NCBI GenBank assembly: GCA_016650135.1
Contig: JAENWH010000048.1
Span: forward strand, 1 to 9,549
Origin: Peptostreptococcaceae bacterium
GTDB taxonomy: Bacteria; Bacillota_A; Clostridia; Peptostreptococcales; Anaerovoracaceae
Direction: 5' to 3'
DNA: 9,549 nucleotides
A program made the position numbers and the translations under genes. The notes under the pieces are model-generated. The model was not told the origin of the DNA and searched no databases. It saw nothing but the letters and a program-made list of their open reading frames with translations. Below are positions 1 through 6,320 of the stretch, piece by piece. The stretch's first letter is position 1; each line of letters opens with the position of its first letter.

Positions 1-24
1 ACTGATTGAAAGGAGATTTTAATT

Positions 25-240
25 ATGTCAGATTCAAAGTATAAACTTAACAATGCTAAAGATAAGGTCCTAGGAGAGGTTAAGGAGGCAGTTGGGAAAG
101 TTACAGGAAACGAAGATTTAGAATTGAAAGGTAAAATTCAATCTTCAAAATCGGATCTCAAGGAAAAAGGGATTAAAATAAAAAAAGACATCGTAGAAAG
201 TATAAATGACATCATAGATGAAAAGGCAGATAAAAAATAG
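25..240 (+). CDS. CsbD family stress-response protein
   Basis: This is a 71-residue, highly charged soluble protein with no signal peptide or membrane segment. It matches the CsbD family in length, in the N-terminal pattern (an N/K-rich start, then 'GEVKEAVGKVTGNEDLELKGK') and in the repeated amphipathic Lys/Glu helices. CsbD proteins are small general-stress proteins of unknown biochemical role, induced by sigma-B in Bacillus. The start is supported by AAAGGAG eight bases before the ATG. The promoter lies outside the window. The gene appears to be monocistronic and is followed by a bidirectional hairpin at 277-308. Family assignment is confident; the physiological role here is inferred only from the family. 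Confidence 0.9.
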   Translation: MSDSKYKLNNAKDKVLGEVKEAVGKVTGNEDLELKGKIQSSKSDLKEKGIKIKKDIVESINDIIDEKADKK

Positions 241-276
241 AGCAATTTATGACAAGGTCTTTAATATTACAAACAA

Positions 277-308
277 GGGTCGAGTGACAAGCATTTTGTC
301 CTCGACCC
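277..308. terminator. Bidirectional hairpin terminator between CsbD gene and micro-gene copy 1
   Basis: An 8-bp stem (GGGTCGAG at 277-284 with CTCGACCC at 301-308) continues, after a one-base bulge, into a 5-bp stem (GACAA with TTGTC) closed by GCATT. On the minus strand it is followed by TTGTTTGT, on the plus strand by a weaker T-rich run. It sits between two convergent genes and probably ends both transcripts. It replaces the terminator sequence found behind copies 3 and 4 of the micro-gene. Confidence 0.8.
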
Positions 309-329
309 TCAATTCATTATTTTCTTTTT

Positions 330-395
330 TCAAGTAACACGCAAATTTCTGTGTGCGTCGGTTGTGCACCAGGAACATGTAAAATGCTTTTCCAT
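330..395 (-). CDS. Micro-gene copy 1: 21-residue CSWC peptide
   Basis: This is a 21-residue reading frame: core MEKHFTCSWCTTDA followed by tail HRNLRVT. It is one of five copies in the window. The chosen start is the second ATG of ATGAAAATGG, because in the other copies the AGGAGG lies 5-9 bases before that codon and abuts or nearly abuts the first one. Here the Shine-Dalgarno is weak (AGGA), with a further GAGGG upstream. It differs from the other copies by Ala for Thr at residue 14 and by the last residue. A promoter lies at 452-481 and the terminator at 277-308, so it looks monocistronic. The pair C7/C10 (CxxC) could bind metal, form a disulfide or be modified. The function is unknown and I do not recognise the family. 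That it is translated is inferred from the conserved frame and start context. Confidence 0.6.
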   Translation of the reverse strand: MEKHFTCSWCTTDAHRNLRVT

Positions 396-451
396 TTTCA
401 TTTTCCTATTTCCCTCATAAGTTTAGCCCCTCTAATCCAAAATCTACATTT

Positions 452-498
452 ATTATAGCATGGATTTAATTTTGTTGCCCAAATAAGTGCACCAATCC
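452..498 (-). promoter_or_regulatory. Promoter of micro-gene copy 1 with conserved upstream box
   Basis: On the minus strand there is a perfect TATAAT (452-457) with an extended -10 TGC in front, an 18-bp spacer and TGGGCA (476-481) as -35. Immediately upstream is the 16-base box GGATTGGTGCACTTAT (483-498). The same box, at the same distance, is present at 4850-4865 and 6232-6247. The leader down to the start codon resembles that of copy 5 (shared GGATTAGA-GGGCT and TTATGAG segments). Confidence 0.7.
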
Positions 499-704
499 AT
501 ATCAATATACTGTATAATTGAATAAGGTCTCAAGGATAGTAAAAGTGTTTTAAACCAAATGGTTCAAGATGAGAAAGTTGATATAGGGAAAAAACAATCA
601 TAGCGGTTTTATGTATTTCTACATTATAATGTTTGTTTCTTATTCAACTAACGAGGAAGTTTAATTCAGTAGAATGCAGTGTATGAATGGAAAGGTTATT
701 AGCT

Positions 705-1256
705 ATGCAAAAAAAGAAACATAAAATATATATTTTCACAATCATATTTTTTTTATTAATTGCAATTGGTTCTTCTTTAACCGTTTACAATATAAAATTA
801 CAAAGGAATGATAAAGAAGAAAATTTTAATTATTCCAATATTGGTGGAATAGTTTTTGATGCCAGCCAGAGAACAGAATATGCTGATTTTACTGGAAAAT
901 GGTTCGGAGAAGGGAATGGGAATGTCAGCTTTGGTATTTCAGCGGGAATTATAGACCCTAACACAGAGGTATCGGTATCGTTGATGGCAATGTCAGCACA
1001 TGAAGATAAATTAGGTAGAGATGTTCGATTTCAATTAACAGAACGTGATAAGGAAGACAAGTTGCTGGAGGTAATAAAAGAAGAAAAAATATATATTGAC
1101 ACCATTACATCTGCTACTTACAAAGAGTATTTCTCGACATTTCTCCCTGATAAAGAAGATACCTATTATATGTTAAGTACAGAAATTTTAGGCGAAAATG
1201 GTCAAGCTGAAGATACTGTCGTCACACGAATTCATGTTCCTGAAGCGGATTATTAG
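705..1256 (+). CDS. Membrane-anchored extracytoplasmic protein of unknown function
   Basis: I do not recognise the family. From the start at 705 the protein has 183 residues: a lysine-rich N-terminus (MQKKKHK), one hydrophobic segment at about residues 8-27 (signal peptide or anchor), then a soluble domain rich in beta-type sequence with no cysteine. An in-frame ATG at 687 is possible, but it has no ribosome binding site, whereas GGAAAGG lies 9 bases before the ATG at 705. A TATAAT at 625-630 could be the -10 element, but I see no good -35. The gene is alone on the plus strand and ends before the strong terminator at 1371-1407. It is probably exported and acts at the cell surface; its role is unknown. 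Confidence 0.75.
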   Translation: MQKKKHKIYIFTIIFFLLIAIGSSLTVYNIKLQRNDKEENFNYSNIGGIVFDASQRTEYADFTGKWFGEGNGNVSFGISAGIIDPNTEVSVSLMAMSAHEDKLGRDVRFQLTERDKEDKLLEVIKEEKIYIDTITSATYKEYFSTFLPDKEDTYYMLSTEILGENGQAEDTVVTRIHVPEADY

Positions 1257-1370
1257 TGAATAATTTTCTTAAAACATGACATAATGGGACTCTATTAATA
1301 AGGTCACCTTCATTATTTTCAAATATCAACACTACTCTTAAACAGAACCAAAAATTATTATATTACAATA

Positions 1371-1407
1371 AAACTAAAACCGCTAAAATGTTTAGCGGTT
1401 TTAGTTT
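1371..1407. terminator. Perfect 17-bp bidirectional terminator
   Basis: AAACTAAAACCGCTAAA (1371-1387) pairs without mismatch with 1391-1407 around the loop ATG. A T-rich run follows on the plus strand (TTTTAT) and on the minus strand (the A-rich run before it). It ends the plus-strand gene at 705-1256 and, from the other side, can end the transcript that includes micro-gene copy 2. Confidence 0.9.
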
Positions 1408-1515
1408 TATATTCGAGTAATTCTCATTCTGTTTTAGGTGAGATTTCAGATGCATTTTTTCGTCTTTTCACCTCTCAACTTTACCCGTTGGAAATCATCC
1501 AGGAGTCTCAATTCA

Positions 1516-1596
1516 TTATTTTCTTTTTTCAAGCAACACGCAAATTTCTGTATGTGTGTCGGTTGTGCACCAGGAACATGTAAAATGCTTTTCCAT
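1516..1596 (-). CDS. Micro-gene copy 2: 26-residue CSWC peptide with altered tail
   Basis: The core MEKHFTCSWCTTDT is identical to copies 3-5. Two extra bases in the AC-rich stretch after it (TGTATGTGTGTC on the plus strand, against TGTGTGTGTC in copy 4) change the frame, giving the tail HTEICVLLEKRK, longer and with a third cysteine. The ribosome binding site is the strongest of the set (AAAGGAGGAGG). There is no promoter like that of copies 1 and 4; the frame starts 86 bases behind the anti-sigma gene on the same strand and may be the last cistron of that operon. The shared terminator is damaged here: the CCAGGAG arm remains near 1499-1505 but the opposite arm is gone, so the likely terminator is 1371-1407. 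The tail could be a frameshift error rather than a selected sequence. Confidence 0.55.
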   Translation of the reverse strand: MEKHFTCSWCTTDTHTEICVLLEKRK

Positions 1597-1682
1597 TTTC
1601 ATCCTCCTCCTTTAATAATTTATTTTATGCTTGTTCCTGTTTAAGAATTGTTTATCAAAAAAATCGAATTAATTATATACCC

Positions 1683-2651
1683 TCATTCGGTCAAAAAATA
1701 TCTAGTGAGAATAAAACCTAATCCCATAACCATGGCAATAAAGACATACAGCATAAAAAGTTCTGCTTTGTAAATATTCCCAAACTCATCCTGGCTGTTT
1801 AGTTCTTCTTGAGATAGTGTGAATTTATCGGTGATTTCCATGCCATTTGCATCAAACATGGCTGTTGATACAATATGATAATTATATAAATTCTCCTCTG
1901 CAAATTGTTCGAGAATGCTATCCAACTCTTCTGAATGATAAATATCAAGAAACTGTTGATTCTTTACTTCGAATTTGATAAATTTTCTTACCCTGTCTTT
2001 AGAAAAATAACCTGGATTTTTATAAGCGGCATAATCAAGTCCATAATATTTAATTTCATTTGAAAGATTATAGGCACTTACAGCAAAATATTGTTCATCA
2101 TTGATTTCAACAGGAAAAAATTGTACTATTGAAGAAGAATAATTGGAAGGTTCCATTTGTGCCTGTACAATACGATATTTTTGATTAATACCTTTCAATA
2201 GCACAGCAATACCATTACCACCATTGGCAGACTGATCTTTAAAGGAAACAACAAGAGTACCGTTTACATCTTTTGTTTCTAATATATAAGCCTCGACTGT
2301 GCTATAAAATGGTGTGATGTATTCATTGACTGCAACTGCCAAATCATTCTTATCATCTGTATACTTATATTCCGATGAATAAATCAAATATGACAATGCC
2401 AGTGTCAGGAAGACACACAGCCCTGCGGCCAGCAATCTTGTCCTATTTACTTTTTTTAGGAACTTCAGCTCAATCACTGGAATCTTTTCAGGGTTACTTA
2501 TTTCAGCAGCCATTTGTTCATGTGCTTTTTTGCAGTCTTCACAGGTATCCATATGTGCTTCTATCATATGATTAGTATCATCACTGGTTAGTTCCTCAAT
2601 ATAGTTAGGCAGCAAATCTTGAACAATACTACAATTTAATTCTTTTTTCAT
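1683..2651 (-). CDS. Zinc-finger anti-sigma factor (membrane)
   Basis: The likely anti-sigma factor of the ECF sigma factor encoded just upstream. From the chosen start the protein has 322 residues. The cytoplasmic N-terminus carries a ZAS-type zinc motif, H33-x3-C37-x2-C40, with C7 as the possible fourth ligand. A transmembrane helix lies at about residues 72-93, then an extracytoplasmic domain of about 200 residues, and a second hydrophobic helix near the C-terminus (about 297-317). An in-frame ATG 57 bases further upstream exists, but GGAGG lies 7 bases before the codon at 2651, and ATGA there overlaps the sigma stop codon by 4 bases, indicating translational coupling. By family knowledge it holds the sigma factor inactive until a signal is sensed. 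The signal is unknown; the second membrane helix is not typical of minimal RsiW-like proteins. Confidence 0.85.
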   Translation of the reverse strand: MKKELNCSIVQDLLPNYIEELTSDDTNHMIEAHMDTCEDCKKAHEQMAAEISNPEKIPVIELKFLKKVNRTRLLAAGLCVFLTLALSYLIYSSEYKYTDDKNDLAVAVNEYITPFYSTVEAYILETKDVNGTLVVSFKDQSANGGNGIAVLLKGINQKYRIVQAQMEPSNYSSSIVQFFPVEINDEQYFAVSAYNLSNEIKYYGLDYAAYKNPGYFSKDRVRKFIKFEVKNQQFLDIYHSEELDSILEQFAEENLYNYHIVSTAMFDANGMEITDKFTLSQEELNSQDEFGNIYKAELFMLYVFIAMVMGLGFILTRYFLTE

Positions 2652-3136
2652 TCTTGTTCCTCCTTCACTAATTTTTGTTTGCCACGATAAAAAGTAACAC
2701 GTGCCCATGTCTCATTTTTATTTAATACTTCGCCGATTTCTCGAAAACTAAGCTCTCCTGTAAGCCTTAGATACATGACCTCTCGTGTTTTTTCATCTAA
2801 TTTCTGAAGCCGTTGATACAATACAACTTTAGATTCATTTGCCATAACTGACTGTTCAACATTTTCTTTCGCAGTTAGTTTATCTGGGATCTCATCAATA
2901 GGATTTAAATCGTATTGATTTCTCCTTTTATATTCTTTAAACCACAAATATTTTGCAATCTGACAAAGCCAGACGGATACTTTACAGTCTCCCCGATAAT
3001 TCTTATATGTTTTGATTGCTTGATAGAAGGTTTCCTGGGTCAATTCTTCGGACAAATCGGCTTCATGAGTCAAGCAGAATAGATACTTGTAAACTGTTTG
3101 AAAATAATCATTATAAAGCTTTTCAACATTCTGCAC
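2648..3136 (-). CDS. ECF-type RNA polymerase sigma factor
   Basis: A 162-residue sigma-70 family protein with the two ECF domains. Region 2 spans about residues 8-75, with the DLSEELTQETFYQA motif and a following W/R/K-rich segment for -10 recognition. Region 4 spans about residues 112-158, with LDEKTREVMYLR and a helix-turn-helix around LSFREIGEVLNKNETWARV. The start is GTG at 3136, supported by AGGAGG 7 bases before it. It is coupled to the anti-sigma gene by a 4-base overlap, the usual arrangement for such pairs. A TGTAAC around 3178-3183 on the minus strand resembles ECF -35 elements and may allow autoregulation, but I cannot place a convincing -10. Target genes are unknown. Confidence 0.92.
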   Translation of the reverse strand: MQNVEKLYNDYFQTVYKYLFCLTHEADLSEELTQETFYQAIKTYKNYRGDCKVSVWLCQIAKYLWFKEYKRRNQYDLNPIDEIPDKLTAKENVEQSVMANESKVVLYQRLQKLDEKTREVMYLRLTGELSFREIGEVLNKNETWARVTFYRGKQKLVKEEQE

Positions 3137-3365
3137 TCAATCACCTCCTATATATAAGTGTTTTTAATAGCAAATTCGTTACAAAAAAAATAATTTTATA
3201 AATAAAACTTGCTTTTACGTGTTGTTTAGGCTTCGCTCCTCAAAAAAAAACCATTACTGATTTAGTAAGTCATCTGATTCCACTCTCTATCTCTTTTTTA
3301 ATTCAAGTTTACTATTATCACTATTTATTATATTGCACCGTGGAAACATTTGCAATTTTACCAAC

Positions 3366-3393
3366 AAAAAAACTCCTGAAAATCATCCAGGAG
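3366..3393 (-). terminator. Terminator of micro-gene copy 3
   Basis: On the minus strand CTCCTG pairs perfectly with CAGGAG around a GATGATTTT-type loop and is followed by seven T. The same module, with G-U pairs in the stem, follows copy 4. It starts 24 bases after the copy 3 stop codon. Confidence 0.85.
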
Positions 3394-3416
3394 CCTCAAT
3401 TCATTATTTTCTTTTT

Positions 3417-3482
3417 TCAAGCAAACAAACTATTTCTGTGTGTGTCGGTTGTGCACCAGGAACATGTAAAATGCTTTTCCAT
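3417..3482 (-). CDS. Micro-gene copy 3: 21-residue CSWC peptide
   Basis: Core MEKHFTCSWCTTDT with tail HRNSLFA. AGGAGG directly abuts the first ATG of ATGAAAATGG and lies six bases before the second, which is why I choose the second as start in all copies. The first three tail residues match copies 1 and 4, the last four differ. No promoter of the copy 1/copy 4 type precedes it. It begins 74 bases behind the 49-residue membrane protein gene and so is probably expressed from the operon of the XRE-type regulator. An intact terminator follows. The function is unknown. Confidence 0.6.
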   Translation of the reverse strand: MEKHFTCSWCTTDTHRNSLFA

Positions 3483-3556
3483 TTTCATCCTCCTTTTCTT
3501 CTCCAGAAAAATGCTATCAATTCATATCCCGAACCACTAAGTGATCCATGTAATTA

Positions 3557-3706
3557 TTATTTTTTTCGCCTGACTTCTGCCATAATAAATCCACCCATTG
3601 TAGCAATTGACAATATAGGCCCTAATTCAAGAAAATTCATTTCAAATCCAAAAGAAGTACCAAATATCCCAACTAATATAGTAGCTATAATTCCTAATAC
3701 AATCAT
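3557..3706 (-). CDS. Small two-helix membrane protein
   Basis: A 49-residue protein with a hydrophobic helix at about residues 2-20, a short acidic link (E22, E27) and a second helix at about 29-43, ending in the basic RRKK. GGAGG precedes the ATG by 7 bases. It starts 25 bases after the stop codon of the XRE/membrane regulator and is almost certainly in one operon with it. I recognise no family. Small membrane proteins beside regulators of this kind can be accessory or immunity proteins, but nothing in the sequence proves this. Confidence 0.75.
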   Translation of the reverse strand: MIVLGIIATILVGIFGTSFGFEMNFLELGPILSIATMGGFIMAEVRRKK

Positions 3707-3731
3707 TTATAAAACCTCCATCTTTTCTCCC

Positions 3732-4340
3732 CTAACGTTCTTTTAGTTTAGTTCTATATGTTAAAACAATTAACATTACAAGGGCAATTGCCATTATCCA
3801 TGCAATCACAGCATGCGCTGTTAAACCATTTTGGTATACCCATAAGTGAAAAATCCACCAAGGGCGTATTCCCGTAGCATATGTTAAATAAAAATATACC
3901 ATTAAATATAATATCCAGCCACTCCATAAGGAGGTATGCTTTCTAACAATTAAACAAATGAGACCTGTAATCAAGAAAGGTAAAGATAATACAATCGCTG
4001 GTAAAATACCAACCAAAACAAGCAGTAAAATAAATATAATAGTTCCAATGCCAAGCAGGCTAACTCCAACTATCTTTCGTGTTTCTAATCTTGGGGCCTG
4101 CTCGTTATTAATCCTATCTTTTGAGTCTTCACCGAATTCTTCTTTATCTCCATGGACCAATTCATCAATAGATATTTTAAATATCTCACTCATTTTCAAC
4201 AGTTTATCAAGTTCAGGGGTCGATGAATTAGTTTCCCATTTTGAAACTGATTGTCTAGATACTTTCAGAACATCTGCCAAATCACCTTGAGACATATTTG
4301 CTTTAGTTCTCATCTCTAGAATTTTTTCTCCTAGGTTCAT
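3732..4340 (-). CDS. XRE-family regulator with C-terminal membrane domain
   Basis: A 202-residue protein. Residues 5-60 form a Cro/CI-type helix-turn-helix (MSQGDLADVLKVSRQSVSKW, then STPELDKLLKMSEIFKISIDELV). A charged linker of about 25 residues follows, then a membrane domain with about four hydrophobic segments (from about residue 88 to 197, with a Trp-rich stretch near 160-170). Such fusions tie DNA binding to the membrane. The start is supported by GGAGTGAGG just before the ATG. Downstream in the same direction come the 49-residue membrane protein and micro-gene copy 3, which makes this regulator a candidate for controlling them. The operator is unknown; the short inverted repeat at 4431-4445 in front of the gene is one candidate. 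Confidence 0.85.
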   Translation of the reverse strand: MNLGEKILEMRTKANMSQGDLADVLKVSRQSVSKWETNSSTPELDKLLKMSEIFKISIDELVHGDKEEFGEDSKDRINNEQAPRLETRKIVGVSLLGIGTIIFILLLVLVGILPAIVLSLPFLITGLICLIVRKHTSLWSGWILYLMVYFYLTYATGIRPWWIFHLWVYQNGLTAHAVIAWIMAIALVMLIVLTYRTKLKER

Positions 4341-4430
4341 TACCTCACTCCTTTAACAATTTTATTAATGACATACTTATATATTAATAATTCGTGATAA
4401 AAAACACAACCAACTGTGCTGTACACTTTC

Positions 4431-4445
4431 GCAACTAATGGTTGC
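4431..4445. promoter_or_regulatory. Inverted repeat upstream of the XRE regulator gene
   Basis: GCAAC and GTTGC flank a five-base centre about 90 bases upstream of the regulator start codon. It could be an operator for the XRE protein. The arms are short, so chance is possible. Confidence 0.25.
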
Positions 4446-4715
4446 ACTTATAAAAACCGATCGTAAATCATATGGAATCACTGTAGAGTAGGCAAAATCG
4501 TTCATCAATTTTCACAATATATTTTCAATAAAAAGTGGCAGCGCATTTATCGTTACCACTCATATATTTTACAACTTTTCAGAATTAGTGTTGATTAGTA
4601 TCTAAAATCACAAAAGTCTTTTGCTAAATCATTTAACCTTCTACACAAACACCCTGCCATAAATTAATTTCAAACTACTATAGTTCTGCCCGAAAGCAGT
4701 AATACCAATCTAATT
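4446..4715. other. Intergenic stretch without recognisable gene
   Basis: Between the upstream region of the XRE regulator and the small frame at 4716-4817 I see AT-rich sequence with frequent stops in all frames. I see no RNA gene, terminator or repeat here. Confidence 0.5.
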
Positions 4716-4817
4716 TTAATTTTCCTCATACTCAATCAATGCACCCAAACCATTTATACTGGTAGAAAAATGTATTTTTAATACCGTAATCTCTTTTTTC
4801 CCTATAAAATTGTTCAT
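4716..4817 (-). CDS. Possible 33-residue protein behind orphan promoter
   Basis: A 33-residue frame beginning MNNFIGKKEITVLK and ending ALIEYEEN. Its alternating hydrophobic and polar residues look like a real beta-rich protein or the tail of one. The problem is the start: its ATG sits one base after the TATAAT at 4819-4824, before the expected transcription start, and no ribosome binding site is visible. It may be the tail of a lost gene, or expressed from elsewhere, or not coding. No family recognised. Confidence 0.25.
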   Translation of the reverse strand: MNNFIGKKEITVLKIHFSTSINGLGALIEYEEN

Positions 4818-4818
4818 T

Positions 4819-4865
4819 ATTATAGCATGAGTTGATTTTTCTTATCCATATAAGTGCGTCAATCC
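4819..4865 (-). promoter_or_regulatory. Orphan copy of the micro-gene promoter
   Basis: TATAAT (4819-4824) with TGC in front, an 18-bp spacer, TGGATA (4843-4848) and the upstream box GGATTGACGCACTTAT (4850-4865) match the promoters of copies 1 and 4 in sequence and spacing. No CSWC peptide follows; the sequence downstream is unrelated. Probably the remains of a sixth unit or a second target of the same control. Confidence 0.6.
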
Positions 4866-4920
4866 AGATATGTTAAATAAGTTCCTTTACAGATTTTCTC
4901 CATTTGAAGTGCATATTTTA

Positions 4921-5808
4921 TTATTCAGGCATTGGTATTTCATCAAATGTATTAATTCCTATAACTTTATAGGTCAAAATAGCCTTTTCTACTTTTCTTA
5001 CCTTATCTTTTAAAGGGAACTTATCAAATATAGCTTGCATAACATTTGTTTTATCGATTTCAACTTTAGTAATTGTATTGTTTTTTTCGTTTACCCAAAT
5101 AGTTACAGGGATAGGTTTATCTGTGAACGCTAAACTTGGAATGCCAGCCATTAACTCGGGAATTTTGCCGCTGGTTATCTCTTTTAGTAAATCATCTGGA
5201 ATTTCTTTATCTGGTCGAATTAAATTTGTATCAATAAATATATCTCTAATGCACTGTTTGTAAGTTTCAACAACAGATGATTGGCTGATAGTTCCGCTAT
5301 ATTTAATTAATCCATCCTGATTATCGTCCATTTTAAAGCTATCCAGATTTGCACTAAGGAGATAACAACTTGCTTTTATAAAGCTTTCAGAGAAATCAAT
5401 CATTATCTTTGTCTGGGCTTGATTATTATTGGGGGGAGTTTTTTGCCATTCAGTTCCCCCTATTCTAACTGAGAGTTCGATACCATTTCCAGTAGCTTTT
5501 AGATACGATTCTCCTGGTTGTTTTAGTTCTGCATTTATTTCTGTAACGCCCTTAGTCCACATTACAAAAGGATCCTTCATGCTTTTATTTTCAGTTGTAC
5601 TTATAGTTGTTGTAATATCCGTATCAGACTTCAATATTTCTTCATAATTAGTTACATAATAAAGACTATTTGCTGATGAGACAGAATCAATGGCTTGTTT
5701 TAGGCTATCAGTTGATGCGACGTTTTTTTGAGATGAATTATTTGTGCCGCAACTAACAAAACCTAAAATGGTTGTTATAGCAAAAGCAAATAGTAGTAAT
5801 TTTTTCAT
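4921..5808 (-). CDS. Putative lipoprotein of unknown function
   Basis: A 295-residue exported protein. The N-terminus is a lipoprotein signal peptide: MKKLLL, hydrophobic stretch, lipobox FVSC with the modified cysteine at residue 20, then a Ser/Asn/Gln-rich linker. The mature part resembles in style the LppX/LolA-like beta-fold lipoproteins of Firmicutes (a 'SLKQAIDSVSSANSLYY' opening helix, then alternating strands, and the closing 'TKVEIDKTNVMQAIF' region), but I cannot name the family. GGAGG precedes the ATG by 7 bases. It is probably attached to the outer face of the membrane. No partner gene is adjacent; the next element downstream is the orphan promoter at 4819-4865. Confidence 0.8.
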   Translation of the reverse strand: MKKLLLFAFAITTILGFVSCGTNNSSQKNVASTDSLKQAIDSVSSANSLYYVTNYEEILKSDTDITTTISTTENKSMKDPFVMWTKGVTEINAELKQPGESYLKATGNGIELSVRIGGTEWQKTPPNNNQAQTKIMIDFSESFIKASCYLLSANLDSFKMDDNQDGLIKYSGTISQSSVVETYKQCIRDIFIDTNLIRPDKEIPDDLLKEITSGKIPELMAGIPSLAFTDKPIPVTIWVNEKNNTITKVEIDKTNVMQAIFDKFPLKDKVRKVEKAILTYKVIGINTFDEIPMPE

Positions 5809-5870
5809 TGTATATCCTCCTAAAGATACCCATTAGATTAATCTGAAGTCTATGTATTCATCAAAAATAA

Positions 5871-5911
5871 AACCAATTAGTTGTTTTTATTGGTTAAAAC
5901 CCTGTAAGGGT
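5871..5911 (-). promoter_or_regulatory. Two hairpins in the region upstream of the lipoprotein gene
   Basis: On the minus strand ACCCT-TAC-AGGGT (5899-5911) is followed by AACCAAT/ATTGGTT (5871-5895, 11-base loop), then TTATTTTTG. The second resembles a terminator or attenuator about 60 bases before the lipoprotein start codon. The rest of 5809-6027 holds no recognisable gene. Confidence 0.4.
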
Positions 5912-6027
5912 CTTTACTTTGATATTATTATCATCTCTACCAACTATATCACTAGAACATCTTTGATACAAATCATATTGCGTTTATAACAATATAGTCA
6001 CATATAGTTATCGACTATTTTTCCCAC

Positions 6028-6055
6028 AAAAAAACTCCCAGAAATCATCCAGGAG
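6028..6055 (-). terminator. Terminator of micro-gene copy 4
   Basis: On the minus strand CTCCTGG (6049-6055) pairs with CTGGGAG (6035-6041) using two G-U pairs, followed by seven T. Copy 3 has the same module with a perfect 6-bp stem, so the pairing is kept although the bases differ. Confidence 0.85.
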
Positions 6056-6078
6056 CCTCCATTTATTATTTTCTTTTT

Positions 6079-6144
6079 TCAAGCAACACGCAAATTTCTG
6101 TGTGTGTCGGTTGTGCACCAGGAACATGTAAAATGCTTTTCCAT
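6079..6144 (-). CDS. Micro-gene copy 4: 21-residue CSWC peptide, complete unit
   Basis: Core MEKHFTCSWCTTDT with tail HRNLRVA. AGGAGG lies six bases before the ATG. The upstream codon that is ATG in copies 1-3 is GTG here, which supports the second codon as the true start. This is the most complete unit: promoter with upstream box (6201-6247), a hairpin at the 5' end of the transcript, ribosome binding site, frame and intact terminator, giving a transcript of about 165 bases. It stands alone between the lipoprotein and the AAA+ ATPase genes. The peptide has no signal sequence and no hydrophobic helix, so it does not look like a type I toxin. Confidence 0.65.
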   Translation of the reverse strand: MEKHFTCSWCTTDTHRNLRVA

Positions 6145-6166
6145 TTTCACCCTCCTATTCTAGTTA

Positions 6167-6200
6167 AAAGATAACTTTTATACTTTGAATGGTTATCTTT
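6167..6200 (-). promoter_or_regulatory. 5'-leader hairpin of micro-gene copy 4
   Basis: Perfect 9-base inverted repeat AAAGATAAC/GTTATCTTT with a 16-base loop, directly after the -10 element. It would form at or very near the 5' end of the mRNA and could stabilise it or control access to the ribosome binding site. Copies 1 and 5 lack it. Confidence 0.55.
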
Positions 6201-6247
6201 ATTATACTATTTAATTATTTTTATTGTCCAGATAAGTTCGCCAATCC
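6201..6247 (-). promoter_or_regulatory. Promoter of micro-gene copy 4 with conserved upstream box
   Basis: TATAAT (6201-6206), 18-bp spacer and TGGACA (6225-6230), the best -35 of the set. The upstream box GGATTGGCGAACTTAT (6232-6247) matches those at 483-498 and 4850-4865 at 13 or more of 16 positions. Confidence 0.75.
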
Positions 6248-6320
6248 AACGTCAATAATCATCACTATAAACAAATGATTTGAATATTAAAAGCTACCTA
6301 CATGAATATCATAAATATTT

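Noticed and set aside
330..401. Earlier start codon giving MKMEKHF in the micro-genes
   Set aside because: In copies 3-5 the Shine-Dalgarno abuts or overlaps this codon, and it is GTG in copies 4 and 5. The second codon has normal spacing in every copy.
1438..1644. Plus-strand frame across micro-gene copy 2, and similar ones at 3333-3746 and 8731-9024, sharing a CVGCAPGTCKML-like stretch
   Set aside because: They share sequence only because they read the complement of the micro-gene repeat. They have no ribosome binding site, promoter or common start, and their flanks are unrelated. The minus-strand frames have all of these.
2652..2708. N-terminal extension of the anti-sigma factor
   Set aside because: It overlaps the end of the sigma gene in another frame and lacks a ribosome binding site; the start at 2651 has GGAGG and the usual ATGA overlap.
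6079..6144. Type I toxin
   Set aside because: The peptide has no hydrophobic membrane helix and I see no antisense RNA promoter opposite it.
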